The position numbers and the translations under genes are program-made. From contig NZ_VITH01000006.1 in NCBI RefSeq assembly GCF_007827815.1, forward strand, positions 124,001 to 188,000: a DNA stretch of 64,000 bases. The letters are read 5' to 3'. Positions 54,961 to 62,340 of the stretch are shown here, piece after piece; within the stretch, counting starts at the first letter, position 1; each line of letters begins with the position of its first letter. This stretch comes from Azospirillum brasilense (GTDB lineage: Bacteria > Pseudomonadota > Alphaproteobacteria > Azospirillales > Azospirillaceae). The notes below the pieces were generated by a model that saw only the letters and a program-made list of their open reading frames with translations, ran no database searches and had not been told where the DNA came from.

Positions 54961-55815
54961 TTAGAAGGTGATGCCTTCCGGGATGTCGCTCATGGCGATG
55001 TCCACCTTGGCGAGGCTGTTCACCACCGCCTCGCGGATCAGGCCCAGGCCCTGGGCGTAGACGATCCAGGTGTTCACGAAGTCGCGCAGGGTCTTGTCCG
55101 GCTCGCGCCGCACCGCCGCGTTGGAGGTGGAACCGAAGACCGGGCGCGGCACCACCACCTTGCCCAGCGACGGGTCGCGCTTCACCGCGCGCACGCCGCC
55201 CATCCAGAAGATCGACTGGGCGTCGGCCCGGCCGCTGCGCACGGCCAGCGTCGCCTCGTCCAGCGACTTGAAGCGGATGATCTGGGCGTTCGGGCAGAGG
55301 CGGCTGGCCACCTGATCGTGGGCGGAACCGACGTCTACCGCAATCTTCACCTCCGGCTTGTTCATGTCGGCCCAGCTCTTCGGCTCGAAGCCCGGCTTGG
55401 CGATGACGACCAGGGCGCTGTTGTAGACCGGGACCGTGAAGTCGACGGCCAGGGCGCGTTTGGGCGTCGGGTTCATGCCGAACATGACGTCGATCTTGTT
55501 GGCCTGGAGATCGAGGATGGCGTTGCCCCAGGTGGTCTCGACCACCTCGATGCCGACGTCCATGTCGGCGGCGAGCGCCGAGCCGATGTCCCAGAACTGG
55601 CCCGACCACTGGCCGGTCGTCTGGTCCTTCATGATCCAGGGGGCGCCGGTCGCCACGCCGCCGATGCGCAGCTTCTTGGCCTTCAGGACGCGGTCGAAGG
55701 AGCTGCCGCCGTCCTGCGCCGCGGCCGGGGCGATGCCCGCCGCCATGGTGGCCCCGAAAGCGCCGACGGCCGCGCCGGCGCCCAGAAACCCAGCCAGTTC
55801 CCTGCGATTCACCAT
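54961..55815 (-). CDS. Polar amino-acid ABC transporter substrate-binding protein, probable Tat substrate
   Basis: A 284-residue family-3 binding protein. The N-terminus MVNRRELAGFLGAGAAVGAFGATMAAG has a twin-arginine start and cleavage near PAAAQ. The mature part has LRIGGVATGAPWIMKDQ, NAILDLQANKIDVMFGMNPTPKRALAVDFTVPVYNSALVV and VRSGRADAQSIF. Ligand unknown; it precedes the permease by 108 bp and follows the DapA-like gene on the same strand. Confidence 0.87.
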   Translation of the reverse strand: MVNRRELAGFLGAGAAVGAFGATMAAGIAPAAAQDGGSSFDRVLKAKKLRIGGVATGAPWIMKDQTTGQWSGQFWDIGSALAADMDVGIEVVETTWGNAILDLQANKIDVMFGMNPTPKRALAVDFTVPVYNSALVVIAKPGFEPKSWADMNKPEVKIAVDVGSAHDQVASRLCPNAQIIRFKSLDEATLAVRSGRADAQSIFWMGGVRAVKRDPSLGKVVVPRPVFGSTSNAAVRREPDKTLRDFVNTWIVYAQGLGLIREAVVNSLAKVDIAMSDIPEGITF

Positions 55816-55960
55816 GTCCGTCTCCCTTGTGGTCCGTCGGGCTGTCCGACCGGACGTGTCTTCAGGCCATTCCGTGTTCGTTGACCGGCCGCTGCTGCGG
55901 CTTCGCGTTGTTGGGGCGCTCCCCGGGGGAGGTCGGGCGCCCGGCCCCTTCCCTCGGCCG

Positions 55961-56860
55961 TCAGGCGAGCGCGATCTCGCGCGCGTGCCGGGCGACGGCC
56001 TGGAGCTTCTCGGTGGTCTCGGTGGTCGGCGCGGTCAGCGGCAGCCGTACCCCGCCGACCGGCATGCCGGCCATCGCCATGAAGGCCTTCAGCGGGCCGG
56101 GGTTGGTTTCCAGGAAGATGGAATTCACCACCGGGTCGATCCGGGTCTGCTCGGCCAGCGCCTCGTTGAGCTTGCCGGCGCGCGCCAGTTCGAAGATGCG
56201 CAGCCAGATCCTCGGGTAGATGGTCGCCGAGGCCAGCACGCCGCCCCGCGCGCCCAGCGCGACGTGGGTGGCGAACAAAGGCTCCTCGCCGCTCAGCACC
56301 GAGATCCTGTCGCCGGCGTACTTCATCGTCTTGATGAATTCCGGCATGTCGTAGGAGGAGAACTTCATGCCGATGATGGAGCCGTCCTCCGCCATCGCCT
56401 GCACGCCCTCGGCGGTGACCGCCACGGTGGTGCGGCGCGGGATCTGGTACAGCATGACCGGCAGGTCCACCGCGTCGCGGTAGGCGCGGAAATAGGCGCG
56501 CATGCCCTCCTGGGTGCCGGCGGCGTAATAGGGGGTGACGGTCATCACCGCGGCGGCCCCGGCGGCGGCGAAGTCGCGCCCGGCCTCGACCGCGTCCTGG
56601 AAGCCGGTGGACAGCACGCCGGGGATCACCGGCTTGCCGCCGGCCTCCTCCACGCAGGCGGCCACGACGCGCTTGCGCTCGTCCCGCGACAGGGCGGGAT
56701 ACTCGCCGGTGCCGCCGATCGGCACGACGCCGGACGCCCCGGCGTCGAGCTGGTGGCGCACCAGCCGCTTCAGGCCGGCGATGTCGACGGAGCCGTCGGC
56801 CGCCAACGGCGTGACGATGGCGCTGAACAGGCCGCCGATCTCCGAATGGGTGAGTGCCAT
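55961..56860 (-). CDS. DapA-family lyase/deaminase (dihydrodipicolinate synthase/N-acetylneuraminate lyase-like)
   Basis: A 299-residue class I aldolase-fold enzyme. The Schiff-base lysine is K166 in IIGMKFSS and the catalytic tyrosine Y138 in MLYQIPRRTT, with IGGTGEYPALSRDER near the start, so the active site is intact. The family spans lysine biosynthesis, sialic-acid lyase, 2-oxo-acid aldolases and the hydroxyproline-pathway deaminase. Placement between an amino-acid importer and a 2-hydroxyacid dehydrogenase argues for catabolism over lysine synthesis. A link to the sialidase-like gene at the window start is possible but distant. Confidence 0.85.
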   Translation of the reverse strand: MALTHSEIGGLFSAIVTPLAADGSVDIAGLKRLVRHQLDAGASGVVPIGGTGEYPALSRDERKRVVAACVEEAGGKPVIPGVLSTGFQDAVEAGRDFAAAGAAAVMTVTPYYAAGTQEGMRAYFRAYRDAVDLPVMLYQIPRRTTVAVTAEGVQAMAEDGSIIGMKFSSYDMPEFIKTMKYAGDRISVLSGEEPLFATHVALGARGGVLASATIYPRIWLRIFELARAGKLNEALAEQTRIDPVVNSIFLETNPGPLKAFMAMAGMPVGGVRLPLTAPTTETTEKLQAVARHAREIALA

Positions 56861-57253
56861 GGGGTCCTCGGATTTCTCAAGCGTGGCGTTTGAATCGTGT
56901 GGCGTTTGCAGCGGGTCGGCGCGGCCGCAGGGCGGCCTTGCCCCCGCGATGCGGGAAGCCGGATTGGGACGATCGGAAAAAAGCGCGACGAAAAGAGTTC
57001 GATGAAATCGACAAAGACCGGCGCGCCGCCGGAAATCCGTGCCTGAACCCACACCCTGCGTGACGCGTCTCATCACCATGCTGGGCCGTGCCGGAGCGAA
57101 CGGAGCGATGGAAGCGTCGCTTATGGGACCTTCAGACCGGCCCCGTTCACATCCGATGACCAAGATGTCACATCATTTTTCACTTCGCTGCAACAACAAA
57201 TCGTATCATGGACAAAAAAGTACGATACGATAAAAATGGCACGTCAGCACACG
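56861..57253. other. Non-coding leader/promoter region upstream of the dapA-family gene
   Basis: This 393-bp gap lies between two same-strand genes and holds no convincing ORF. The part near 57170-57235 is strongly AT-rich and carries an inverted repeat TCGTATC (57201-57207) / GATACGA (57224-57230), a likely regulator site and minus-strand promoter. A small CCCGC-GAT-GCGGG hairpin lies near 56943-56955. The long gap suggests a leader of about 300 nt for the dapA-type mRNA. Confidence 0.5.
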
Positions 57254-58402
57254 TCAACGTGGCCGTTCCACGGTCCCCGCGATGTCGGCCACGGTCGGGG
57301 CGCCGAGGAAGCCCATGGTGGTGAGAAGCTCGCGCCGGACCATCTCCAGCACCGCCTGCGCCCCCGCGGCACCGCCGGTGGCCAGCCCATAAAGGACGGC
57401 GCGGCCGAGCAGCACGCCCTGGGCTCCGAGCCCCAGATAGCCGGCGGCATGGCTGCCGCGCCGCACCCCGCTGTCGGCCAGGACGGTCATCCGGTCGCCG
57501 ACCCGCTCGGCGATGTCCGCGAGGCAGCGCACGGGGTGGATGGCGTGGTCCAGGTTGCGCGCGCCGTGGTTGGAAACGACGATTCCGTCCACCCCCAGCT
57601 CGGCCGCCTTCTCCGCGTCGTCGGCGCGCAGCACGCCCTTCACGATCAGCTTGCCCTTCCAGGCGTCCCGCAGGCTCCGCACGTCGTCCCATCCCACGTC
57701 CTGGGCGAGGCTGATCTCGTCCCCGACGGCGACCCGCCCCAGCGCGGTGCGGAACTCGTCGGGATAGTGGGCGTAGGTCGGCACGCCGCCGTTGCTCAGG
57801 TACTTGGCGAAGACCCCGGCGAACCAGCGCGGATGGGCGAGACAGTCCAGCCCGGCGCGCAGCGAGGGCTTGATCGGAATCCCGAAGCCGTTGCGGATGT
57901 TGTATTCGCGGTTGGGCGTCACCGCCGTGTCGACGGTCAGGACGAGGGCCTCCGCCCCGGCCCGGTCGGCGCGCCGCACCAACTCGCGGGTGCGCTCGCG
58001 GCTGCGCCAGACATAGAGCTGGAACCACAGCCGCGCCCCGGATTCCCCGGCGATCCGCTCGATCGAGGTGATGGACTGGGTGGAGACGCAGAAGGGAATG
58101 CCGACCGCGGCGGCGGCCTTGGCCAGTTCCACCTCGCCGTCGTACCAGACCAGCCCGGCCACGGCGGTGGGCGCTACCACCAGTGGCATGGGCTGGCTCA
58201 CCCCGAACAGGCGGGTGGTGGTGTCGCGTTTCGACACGTCCACCAGAACGCGCGGCTTGAAGACGAGGCTGTCGAGCGCCGTTTTGCTCGTCGCGATGCC
58301 CGTTTCATCCTCGGCGCCGCGGTCGATGTACTCGAACAGGCCACGCGGAAGCCGGGACCGCGCCCGCCGCCGGGCCTCGGCGATGTTGAGCGGCGCCGTC
58401 AC
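57254..58402 (-). CDS. FMN-dependent alpha-hydroxyacid dehydrogenase (LldD-like)
   Basis: A 382-residue FMN enzyme of the lactate/glycolate/mandelate dehydrogenase class. LNIAEARRRARSRLPRGLFEYIDRGAEDE is the typical N-terminus, with LIVKGVLRADDA (FMN-binding Lys), VSNHGARNLD (catalytic His) and VLADSGVRRG following. I start it at GTG 58402, which has GGGGAG 7 nt upstream; an ATG at 58522 would add an unrelated 40-residue extension. It is the first gene of the minus-strand set and diverges from an FAD-linked D-2-hydroxyacid dehydrogenase. Confidence 0.87.
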   Translation of the reverse strand: MTAPLNIAEARRRARSRLPRGLFEYIDRGAEDETGIATSKTALDSLVFKPRVLVDVSKRDTTTRLFGVSQPMPLVVAPTAVAGLVWYDGEVELAKAAAAVGIPFCVSTQSITSIERIAGESGARLWFQLYVWRSRERTRELVRRADRAGAEALVLTVDTAVTPNREYNIRNGFGIPIKPSLRAGLDCLAHPRWFAGVFAKYLSNGGVPTYAHYPDEFRTALGRVAVGDEISLAQDVGWDDVRSLRDAWKGKLIVKGVLRADDAEKAAELGVDGIVVSNHGARNLDHAIHPVRCLADIAERVGDRMTVLADSGVRRGSHAAGYLGLGAQGVLLGRAVLYGLATGGAAGAQAVLEMVRRELLTTMGFLGAPTVADIAGTVERPR

Positions 58403-58520
58403 CGCCGTCTCCCCGCTTGGCGGGAGAGGACGCGCGGCTTGCGCGGTTCGTTGGGTATGCCCATCGGGGGTCGCTCCGGCGAAAATTATCTTTTCAGGAA
58501 GATTTTTTCGTATGCTAGAC

Positions 58521-58533
58521 ATTGTGCAACAAT
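58521..58533. promoter_or_regulatory. ATTGT-GCA-ACAAT palindrome in the divergent gap
   Basis: A perfect 5-bp inverted repeat around GCA lies 118 bp before the LldD-type start and 121 bp before the D-2-hydroxyacid dehydrogenase start, in an AT-rich patch (58480-58550). It is a candidate operator for both; the XRE-cupin protein encoded downstream is the nearest regulator. Confidence 0.5.
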
Positions 58534-58654
58534 ATCGTCAACGTCCGATCACGCCGGCCGATTGTTCGCCTCGCCGATGTCCGCCCCGGCACCCGCTCCC
58601 GCCGTTCTCCGCACCCGAAGCCACTCCGGACTCAAAGCCACAAGGACCTGCCCG

Positions 58655-60091
58655 ATGCGTGATCCACAGGCTCTGCTGACGTCGTTGCGCACGCTCCTCG
58701 GGGAGCGCCATGTGGTCGCGCAGGCCACGGATCTGGAGCCGCTGACCCGCGACTGGCGGGGCCGCTACCAGGGCACGGCGCTGTGCGCCGTCTATCCGGC
58801 GGACACCGAGCAGGTGGCGGCGACCGTCCTGCTGGTGCGCGAGCATGGCGGCAGGATCGTCCCGCAGGGCGGCAACACCGGGATGTGCGGCGGCGCCACG
58901 CCCTTCTCCGACGACACGGTGGTGCTTCGGCTCGACCGTCTGAACCGGGTCCGTCAGGTCAGCCCGCTGGACAACACCATGACGGTGGAGGCCGGCTGCA
59001 TCCTGGCCGATCTGCAGGCCCGCGCGCAGGAGGCCGGGCGCCTCTTCCCGCTCAGCCTGGGGGCGGAGGGGAGCTGCCAGATCGGTGGCAACATCGCGAC
59101 CAACGCCGGCGGCACGGCCGTTCTGCGCTACGGCCCGATGCGCGACATGGTGCTGGGGCTGGAGGTGGTGCTTCCCGACGGCTCGGTGATGAACGACCTG
59201 AAGCGCCTGCGCAAGGACAACAGCGGCTACGCCGTGCGCCAGCTGTTCATCGGGGCGGAGGGCACGCTGGGGATCATCACGGCGGCGGTGCTGAAGCTGT
59301 TCCCGCAGCCGCAGACGAGCGCCACCGCCATGGCCGGCGCCGGCCATCTCGCCCAGGCGCTGGAGCTTCTGGCCTCCGTCCGCGCCCGCCTCGGTGACCG
59401 GGTCAGCGCCTACGAGGTGATGTCGCACTCGCAGATGCAGCTCGTCCTCGACCACATTCCCGGCTGCACCCTGCCCTTCGCGGAGCCGCACCCCTGGTAC
59501 GTGCTGATCGAGGCGGAGGACAGCTTCGCCGCCATGGATCTCTCCTCAATTCTTGAGGGTTGCCTTGCCGACGCCCTGGAGCGCGGTCTCGTCGCCGACG
59601 CCGTGATCCCCAGGAGCGGCGCGCAGCGCGAGGCGCTGTGGCGCCTGCGCCATTCGGTGTCGGAGGCGAACAAGGTCGCCGGAATCAGTGTCTCCTACGA
59701 CACGGTGGTGCCGCTCGACCGGCTGGGCGACTTCGCGGCGGAGACGGAGCGCGGCGTGCGCACAGCCTTCCCGCAGGCGCGGCTGCTGTTCGTCGGCCAT
59801 GTCGGCGACGGCAACCTGCACGCGGTGATCCATTTCGACCACGACGCCTTCCCGTCCCGCGACGATTTCGAGGCGACGGCGGAGCGGATCAACGAGATCG
59901 TCGACAGCGCGACGCTCGCCTGCGATGGTTCGATCAGCGCGGAGCACGGGATCGGCCTCAGCAACCGCAAACGGCTGTCCCGCTCCATCGATCCGGCGCG
60001 CTACCGGCTGATGACGCAGATCAAAGCGTTGCTGGACCCTGACCATATGATGAATCCTGGAAAGGTTCTGGTGTTCGAGGACCCTCAATGA
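58655..60091 (+). CDS. FAD-binding D-2-hydroxyacid dehydrogenase (D-2-hydroxyglutarate dehydrogenase/GlcD-like)
   Basis: A 478-residue flavoprotein of the VAO family. FAD-binding signatures are VPQGGNTGMCGGATP, LGAEGSCQIGGNIATNAGGTAVLRYG and FIGAEGTLGIITAA; the C-terminal catalytic part has FVGHVGDGNLHAVIHF and SISAEHGIGLSNRK with conserved metal/substrate His residues. I start it at ATG 58655. It oxidises a D-2-hydroxyacid to the 2-oxoacid, the stereochemical counterpart of the divergent LldD-like enzyme. The stop overlaps the next start (ATGA). Confidence 0.9.
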   Translation: MRDPQALLTSLRTLLGERHVVAQATDLEPLTRDWRGRYQGTALCAVYPADTEQVAATVLLVREHGGRIVPQGGNTGMCGGATPFSDDTVVLRLDRLNRVRQVSPLDNTMTVEAGCILADLQARAQEAGRLFPLSLGAEGSCQIGGNIATNAGGTAVLRYGPMRDMVLGLEVVLPDGSVMNDLKRLRKDNSGYAVRQLFIGAEGTLGIITAAVLKLFPQPQTSATAMAGAGHLAQALELLASVRARLGDRVSAYEVMSHSQMQLVLDHIPGCTLPFAEPHPWYVLIEAEDSFAAMDLSSILEGCLADALERGLVADAVIPRSGAQREALWRLRHSVSEANKVAGISVSYDTVVPLDRLGDFAAETERGVRTAFPQARLLFVGHVGDGNLHAVIHFDHDAFPSRDDFEATAERINEIVDSATLACDGSISAEHGIGLSNRKRLSRSIDPARYRLMTQIKALLDPDHMMNPGKVLVFEDPQ

Positions 60092-60780
60092 AGCGGCCCG
60101 CCCTGACGACCAAGCATGTACGACGAATCGCGACACGACAGGCGGCGGACGACACCATGGATGTGATCGAGCGGCCCGACGCGGCCACCGCGGCGTCTTC
60201 CCAGAACGGGACGGACGGCGAGCTGGACCTCGGCGTCCGGCTGAAGAATCTGCGCAAGCGCCTGGGGCTGACGCTCCAGCAGGCGGCCGACCGCACCGGG
60301 GTGGGGTTGTCCACCCTGTCCAAGATCGAGCGGAACGAGCTGTCGCCGACGGTCACCACCCTTCTGAAGATCGCCGCCGGCTTCGAGATGGACGCCGCGG
60401 CGATCATCGGCGGGGCGACCCCGGCGCTGCGCGTCGCCGGCCGCCGCTCGGTGACGCGGGCGGGCGAAGGCCGTCCCTTCCCGACCGGCACCTGCAACAA
60501 CGCCTGGCTCTGCCCGGACCTGACGAACAAGGTCATGACCCCGATCATGACCACCGTCGTCGCCCGCTCAATCGACGCCTACCCGGAATGGGCCAAGTAC
60601 GACGCAGAGCTGTTCCTCCACGTCGTCTCCGGCACCCTGATCGTGCACAGCCAGATCTACGAGCCGCTGCGGCTGGATGCCGGCGATTCCATGTATTACG
60701 ACGCCAGCACCCCCCATCTCTGGGTCTCGGAGGGGGACGAGAACGCCCGCGTGCTCTGGGTCTACGCCAAATATCAATGA
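60088..60780 (+). CDS. XRE-family regulator with C-terminal cupin domain
   Basis: A 230-residue regulator: HTH (LGVRLKNLRKRLGLTLQQAADRTGVGLSTLSKIERNELSPTVTTLLKIAAGF) at about residues 48-105 and a cupin sensor (YDAELFLHVVSGTLIVHSQIYEPLRLDAGDSMYYDASTPHLW) near the end. The ATG at 60088 overlaps the dehydrogenase stop; ATG 60157 (MDVIERPD) would trim a 23-residue tail. It is coupled to the D-2-hydroxyacid dehydrogenase and probably controls it and the divergent set. Confidence 0.88.
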   Translation: MKRPALTTKHVRRIATRQAADDTMDVIERPDAATAASSQNGTDGELDLGVRLKNLRKRLGLTLQQAADRTGVGLSTLSKIERNELSPTVTTLLKIAAGFEMDAAAIIGGATPALRVAGRRSVTRAGEGRPFPTGTCNNAWLCPDLTNKVMTPIMTTVVARSIDAYPEWAKYDAELFLHVVSGTLIVHSQIYEPLRLDAGDSMYYDASTPHLWVSEGDENARVLWVYAKYQ

Positions 60781-60795
60781 CACATAACGATCCGG

Positions 60796-60824
60796 TTGAT
60801 GGATAAATAGCGGAACGCTATATT
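60796..60824 (+). promoter_or_regulatory. Promoter and palindromic operator of the relE/parE-type pair
   Basis: A -35 TTGATG (60796-60801), exactly 17 bp, and -10 TATATT (60819-60824). The inverted repeat ATAGCG-GAA-CGCTAT (60807-60821) overlaps the spacer and -10, as expected for autorepression. Transcription should begin near 60831, the first base of the toxin ATG, giving a leaderless message. Confidence 0.75.
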
Positions 60825-60830
60825 TATGCG

Positions 60831-61085
60831 ATGCACACGATCCGCTATACCGCGGCAGCTCTGAAGACGCTTCGCCGAATGCCGCGCAACACGGCGGAGC
60901 TGATCCGCCTGAAGCTGCAGGAGGTGGCTGCCGACCCGGCGAACGCGCGGAACGTGAAGAAGCTGAAGGGCCGGGACGGCTACCGGCTCCGCGTCGGAGA
61001 CTGGCGGATCGTTTATGACCTCGAATCCGGTGCGCTGGTGCTGATCGTCATCGAAATCGGCCCGAGAGGAGGCATCTATGACTGA
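60831..61085 (+). CDS. RelE/ParE-superfamily toxin
   Basis: An 84-residue toxin: IRYTAAALKTLRRMPRNTAELIRLKLQEVAADPANARNVKKLKGRDGYRLRVGDWRIVYDL is the RelE/YafQ-like fold, ending in the basic IEIGPRGGIYD segment with the active-site Arg/Tyr type residues. It probably cleaves mRNA at the ribosome. No Shine-Dalgarno precedes its ATG. It overlaps the antitoxin by 8 bp; the toxin-first order is as in HigBA. Confidence 0.9.
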   Translation: MHTIRYTAAALKTLRRMPRNTAELIRLKLQEVAADPANARNVKKLKGRDGYRLRVGDWRIVYDLESGALVLIVIEIGPRGGIYD

Positions 61086-61446
61086 TTCCGCGCAGATCAT
61101 CCGGGATGGCAACGGCAATCCGGCCTTCGCGGTTCTGCCCATCGCCGAATATGAACGATTGCTGGAAGCCGCCGACGAGGCAACCGCGACCCGCGCCTTC
61201 GATGTCTACAAGGCCACGCAACCGGAAACCTTCCCCGATGAGGTGGCCGAGCGGCTGCTGGGTGGCGAGCATCCGGTGAAGGTCTTCCGCGACCACCGCG
61301 GCATGACACAGGCTCAGCTCGCCGAGGCCACCGGCCTCAAGCAAGCTTATGTCTCGCAGATCGAGGCCGGCACGCGGGGTGGTTCCGTGGATGTGCTCAA
61401 GCGGATCGCCGACGCCCTTCGGGTGGAACTCGACGACCTCACCTGA
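61078..61446 (+). CDS. Antitoxin with Phd-like N-terminus and XRE HTH C-terminus
   Basis: A 122-residue antitoxin. Residues 1-40 (IIRDGNGNPAFAVLPIAEYERLLEAADE) resemble the prevent-host-death type; residues 72-120 form an HTH_3 domain (RDHRGMTQAQLAEATGLKQAYVSQIEAGTRGGSVDVLKRIADALRV). The HTH should bind the upstream ATAGCG palindrome and the N-terminal part the toxin. A GGAGG site lies near 61066-61072 inside the toxin gene. Its end overlaps the convergent tonB gene by 8 bp. Confidence 0.88.
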   Translation: MTDSAQIIRDGNGNPAFAVLPIAEYERLLEAADEATATRAFDVYKATQPETFPDEVAERLLGGEHPVKVFRDHRGMTQAQLAEATGLKQAYVSQIEAGTRGGSVDVLKRIADALRVELDDLT

Positions 61447-62305
61447 CCGACACGGCGAACAGCACCGGCACCTCGACGGTGGCCGGCTTGGGCGGGGGTG
61501 GAAAGGGTGCGGTCCGGGCGACCGTCTCCAGCGCCGCCCGCTCCAGCACCGCGACGCCGGGGCCGGACAGGACGGCCATGGACTCGCCCGGAACGCTGCC
61601 GTCGCCCTGCACCGTGAAGCGCACCAGCACCGTCCCGCCCAGCCGCAACCGCCGCGCCTCCGCCGGCACCGCAAGGCGGGCCTGAAGGCGGCGACGCACC
61701 TCCTCCAGATAGACGCGCATGGCGTCCGCGCCACCGCTACCGACGCCGGCACCGGCATCCGCCACAGCGGAGCCGTTCATCCCGCTGCCCATCGCCGTTC
61801 CGGCCGCTGACCCGGCGGCGGCCCCATCACGATTCCCGGCCATGTCTTTTACCGGAGTGGCCGGTGCTGGGATCGCCGGTGAGGGGATAGCTGGTAACGG
61901 AACGCGGGTGGTCGCCATCACCGGTTTCACCGTCGGCTTACGGGCCGGAACCGGCGCAACGGAGTCCGGAACGTCGGGGGGCGACGGGTCGGGAAGCGGA
62001 ACGGCCTCGACCCGTCGCGGTTCTGGGTCCGGCGCCGGTTCGGCGGCGGCCAGCGGCGGCTCCGCGTCGGGCTCTCCGCGACCGTCCGGGCCTCCCCCCG
62101 CTTCGCCGGCCGTTTCCACGCCGCTTCCCAGCACGATATCGACGCTGACCGCCTCTGGGACCGGCACAGTCGGTGTCTCGACCGTGGCGATCAGCAGGCC
62201 CAGCAAGGCGGCATGGGCCAGGGCGGACAGGGCGAAAGCCCAGGGTGCCCATGGCCCATCCCCCTCCCCAAGACTCACCGTATCGCCGACACGCATGCCG
62301 TCCAT
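61439..62305 (-). CDS. tonB: TonB-like energy transducer
   Basis: A 288-residue protein with a single N-terminal membrane anchor (PWAFALSALAHAALLGLLIATV), a long Pro/Ala/Glu-rich periplasmic spacer and a TonB C-terminal domain (YLEEVRRRLQARLAVPAEARRLRLGGTVLVRFTVQGDGSV ... RTAPFPPPPKPATVEVPVLFAV). It transmits proton-motive force from ExbB/ExbD to outer-membrane receptors; no exbBD is in the window. It follows the TonB-dependent receptor gene by 35 bp on the same strand and was probably acquired with it as a dedicated TonB. Confidence 0.88.
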   Translation of the reverse strand: MDGMRVGDTVSLGEGDGPWAPWAFALSALAHAALLGLLIATVETPTVPVPEAVSVDIVLGSGVETAGEAGGGPDGRGEPDAEPPLAAAEPAPDPEPRRVEAVPLPDPSPPDVPDSVAPVPARKPTVKPVMATTRVPLPAIPSPAIPAPATPVKDMAGNRDGAAAGSAAGTAMGSGMNGSAVADAGAGVGSGGADAMRVYLEEVRRRLQARLAVPAEARRLRLGGTVLVRFTVQGDGSVPGESMAVLSGPGVAVLERAALETVARTAPFPPPPKPATVEVPVLFAVSVR

Positions 62306-62340
62306 GCTCAGACCCTGTGGTCAGCCCGCCGTCTTCCGCG

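Noticed and set aside
55961..57163. N-terminal extension of the dapA-family protein up to 57163
   Set aside because: The added 100 residues are Arg/Pro-rich and unlike the family, and the ATG at 56860 gives the normal length with the expected first strand.
57236..58654. Upstream extension of the D-2-hydroxyacid dehydrogenase frame
   Set aside because: It runs antisense through the LldD-like gene. The family's normal N-terminus begins at ATG 58655.
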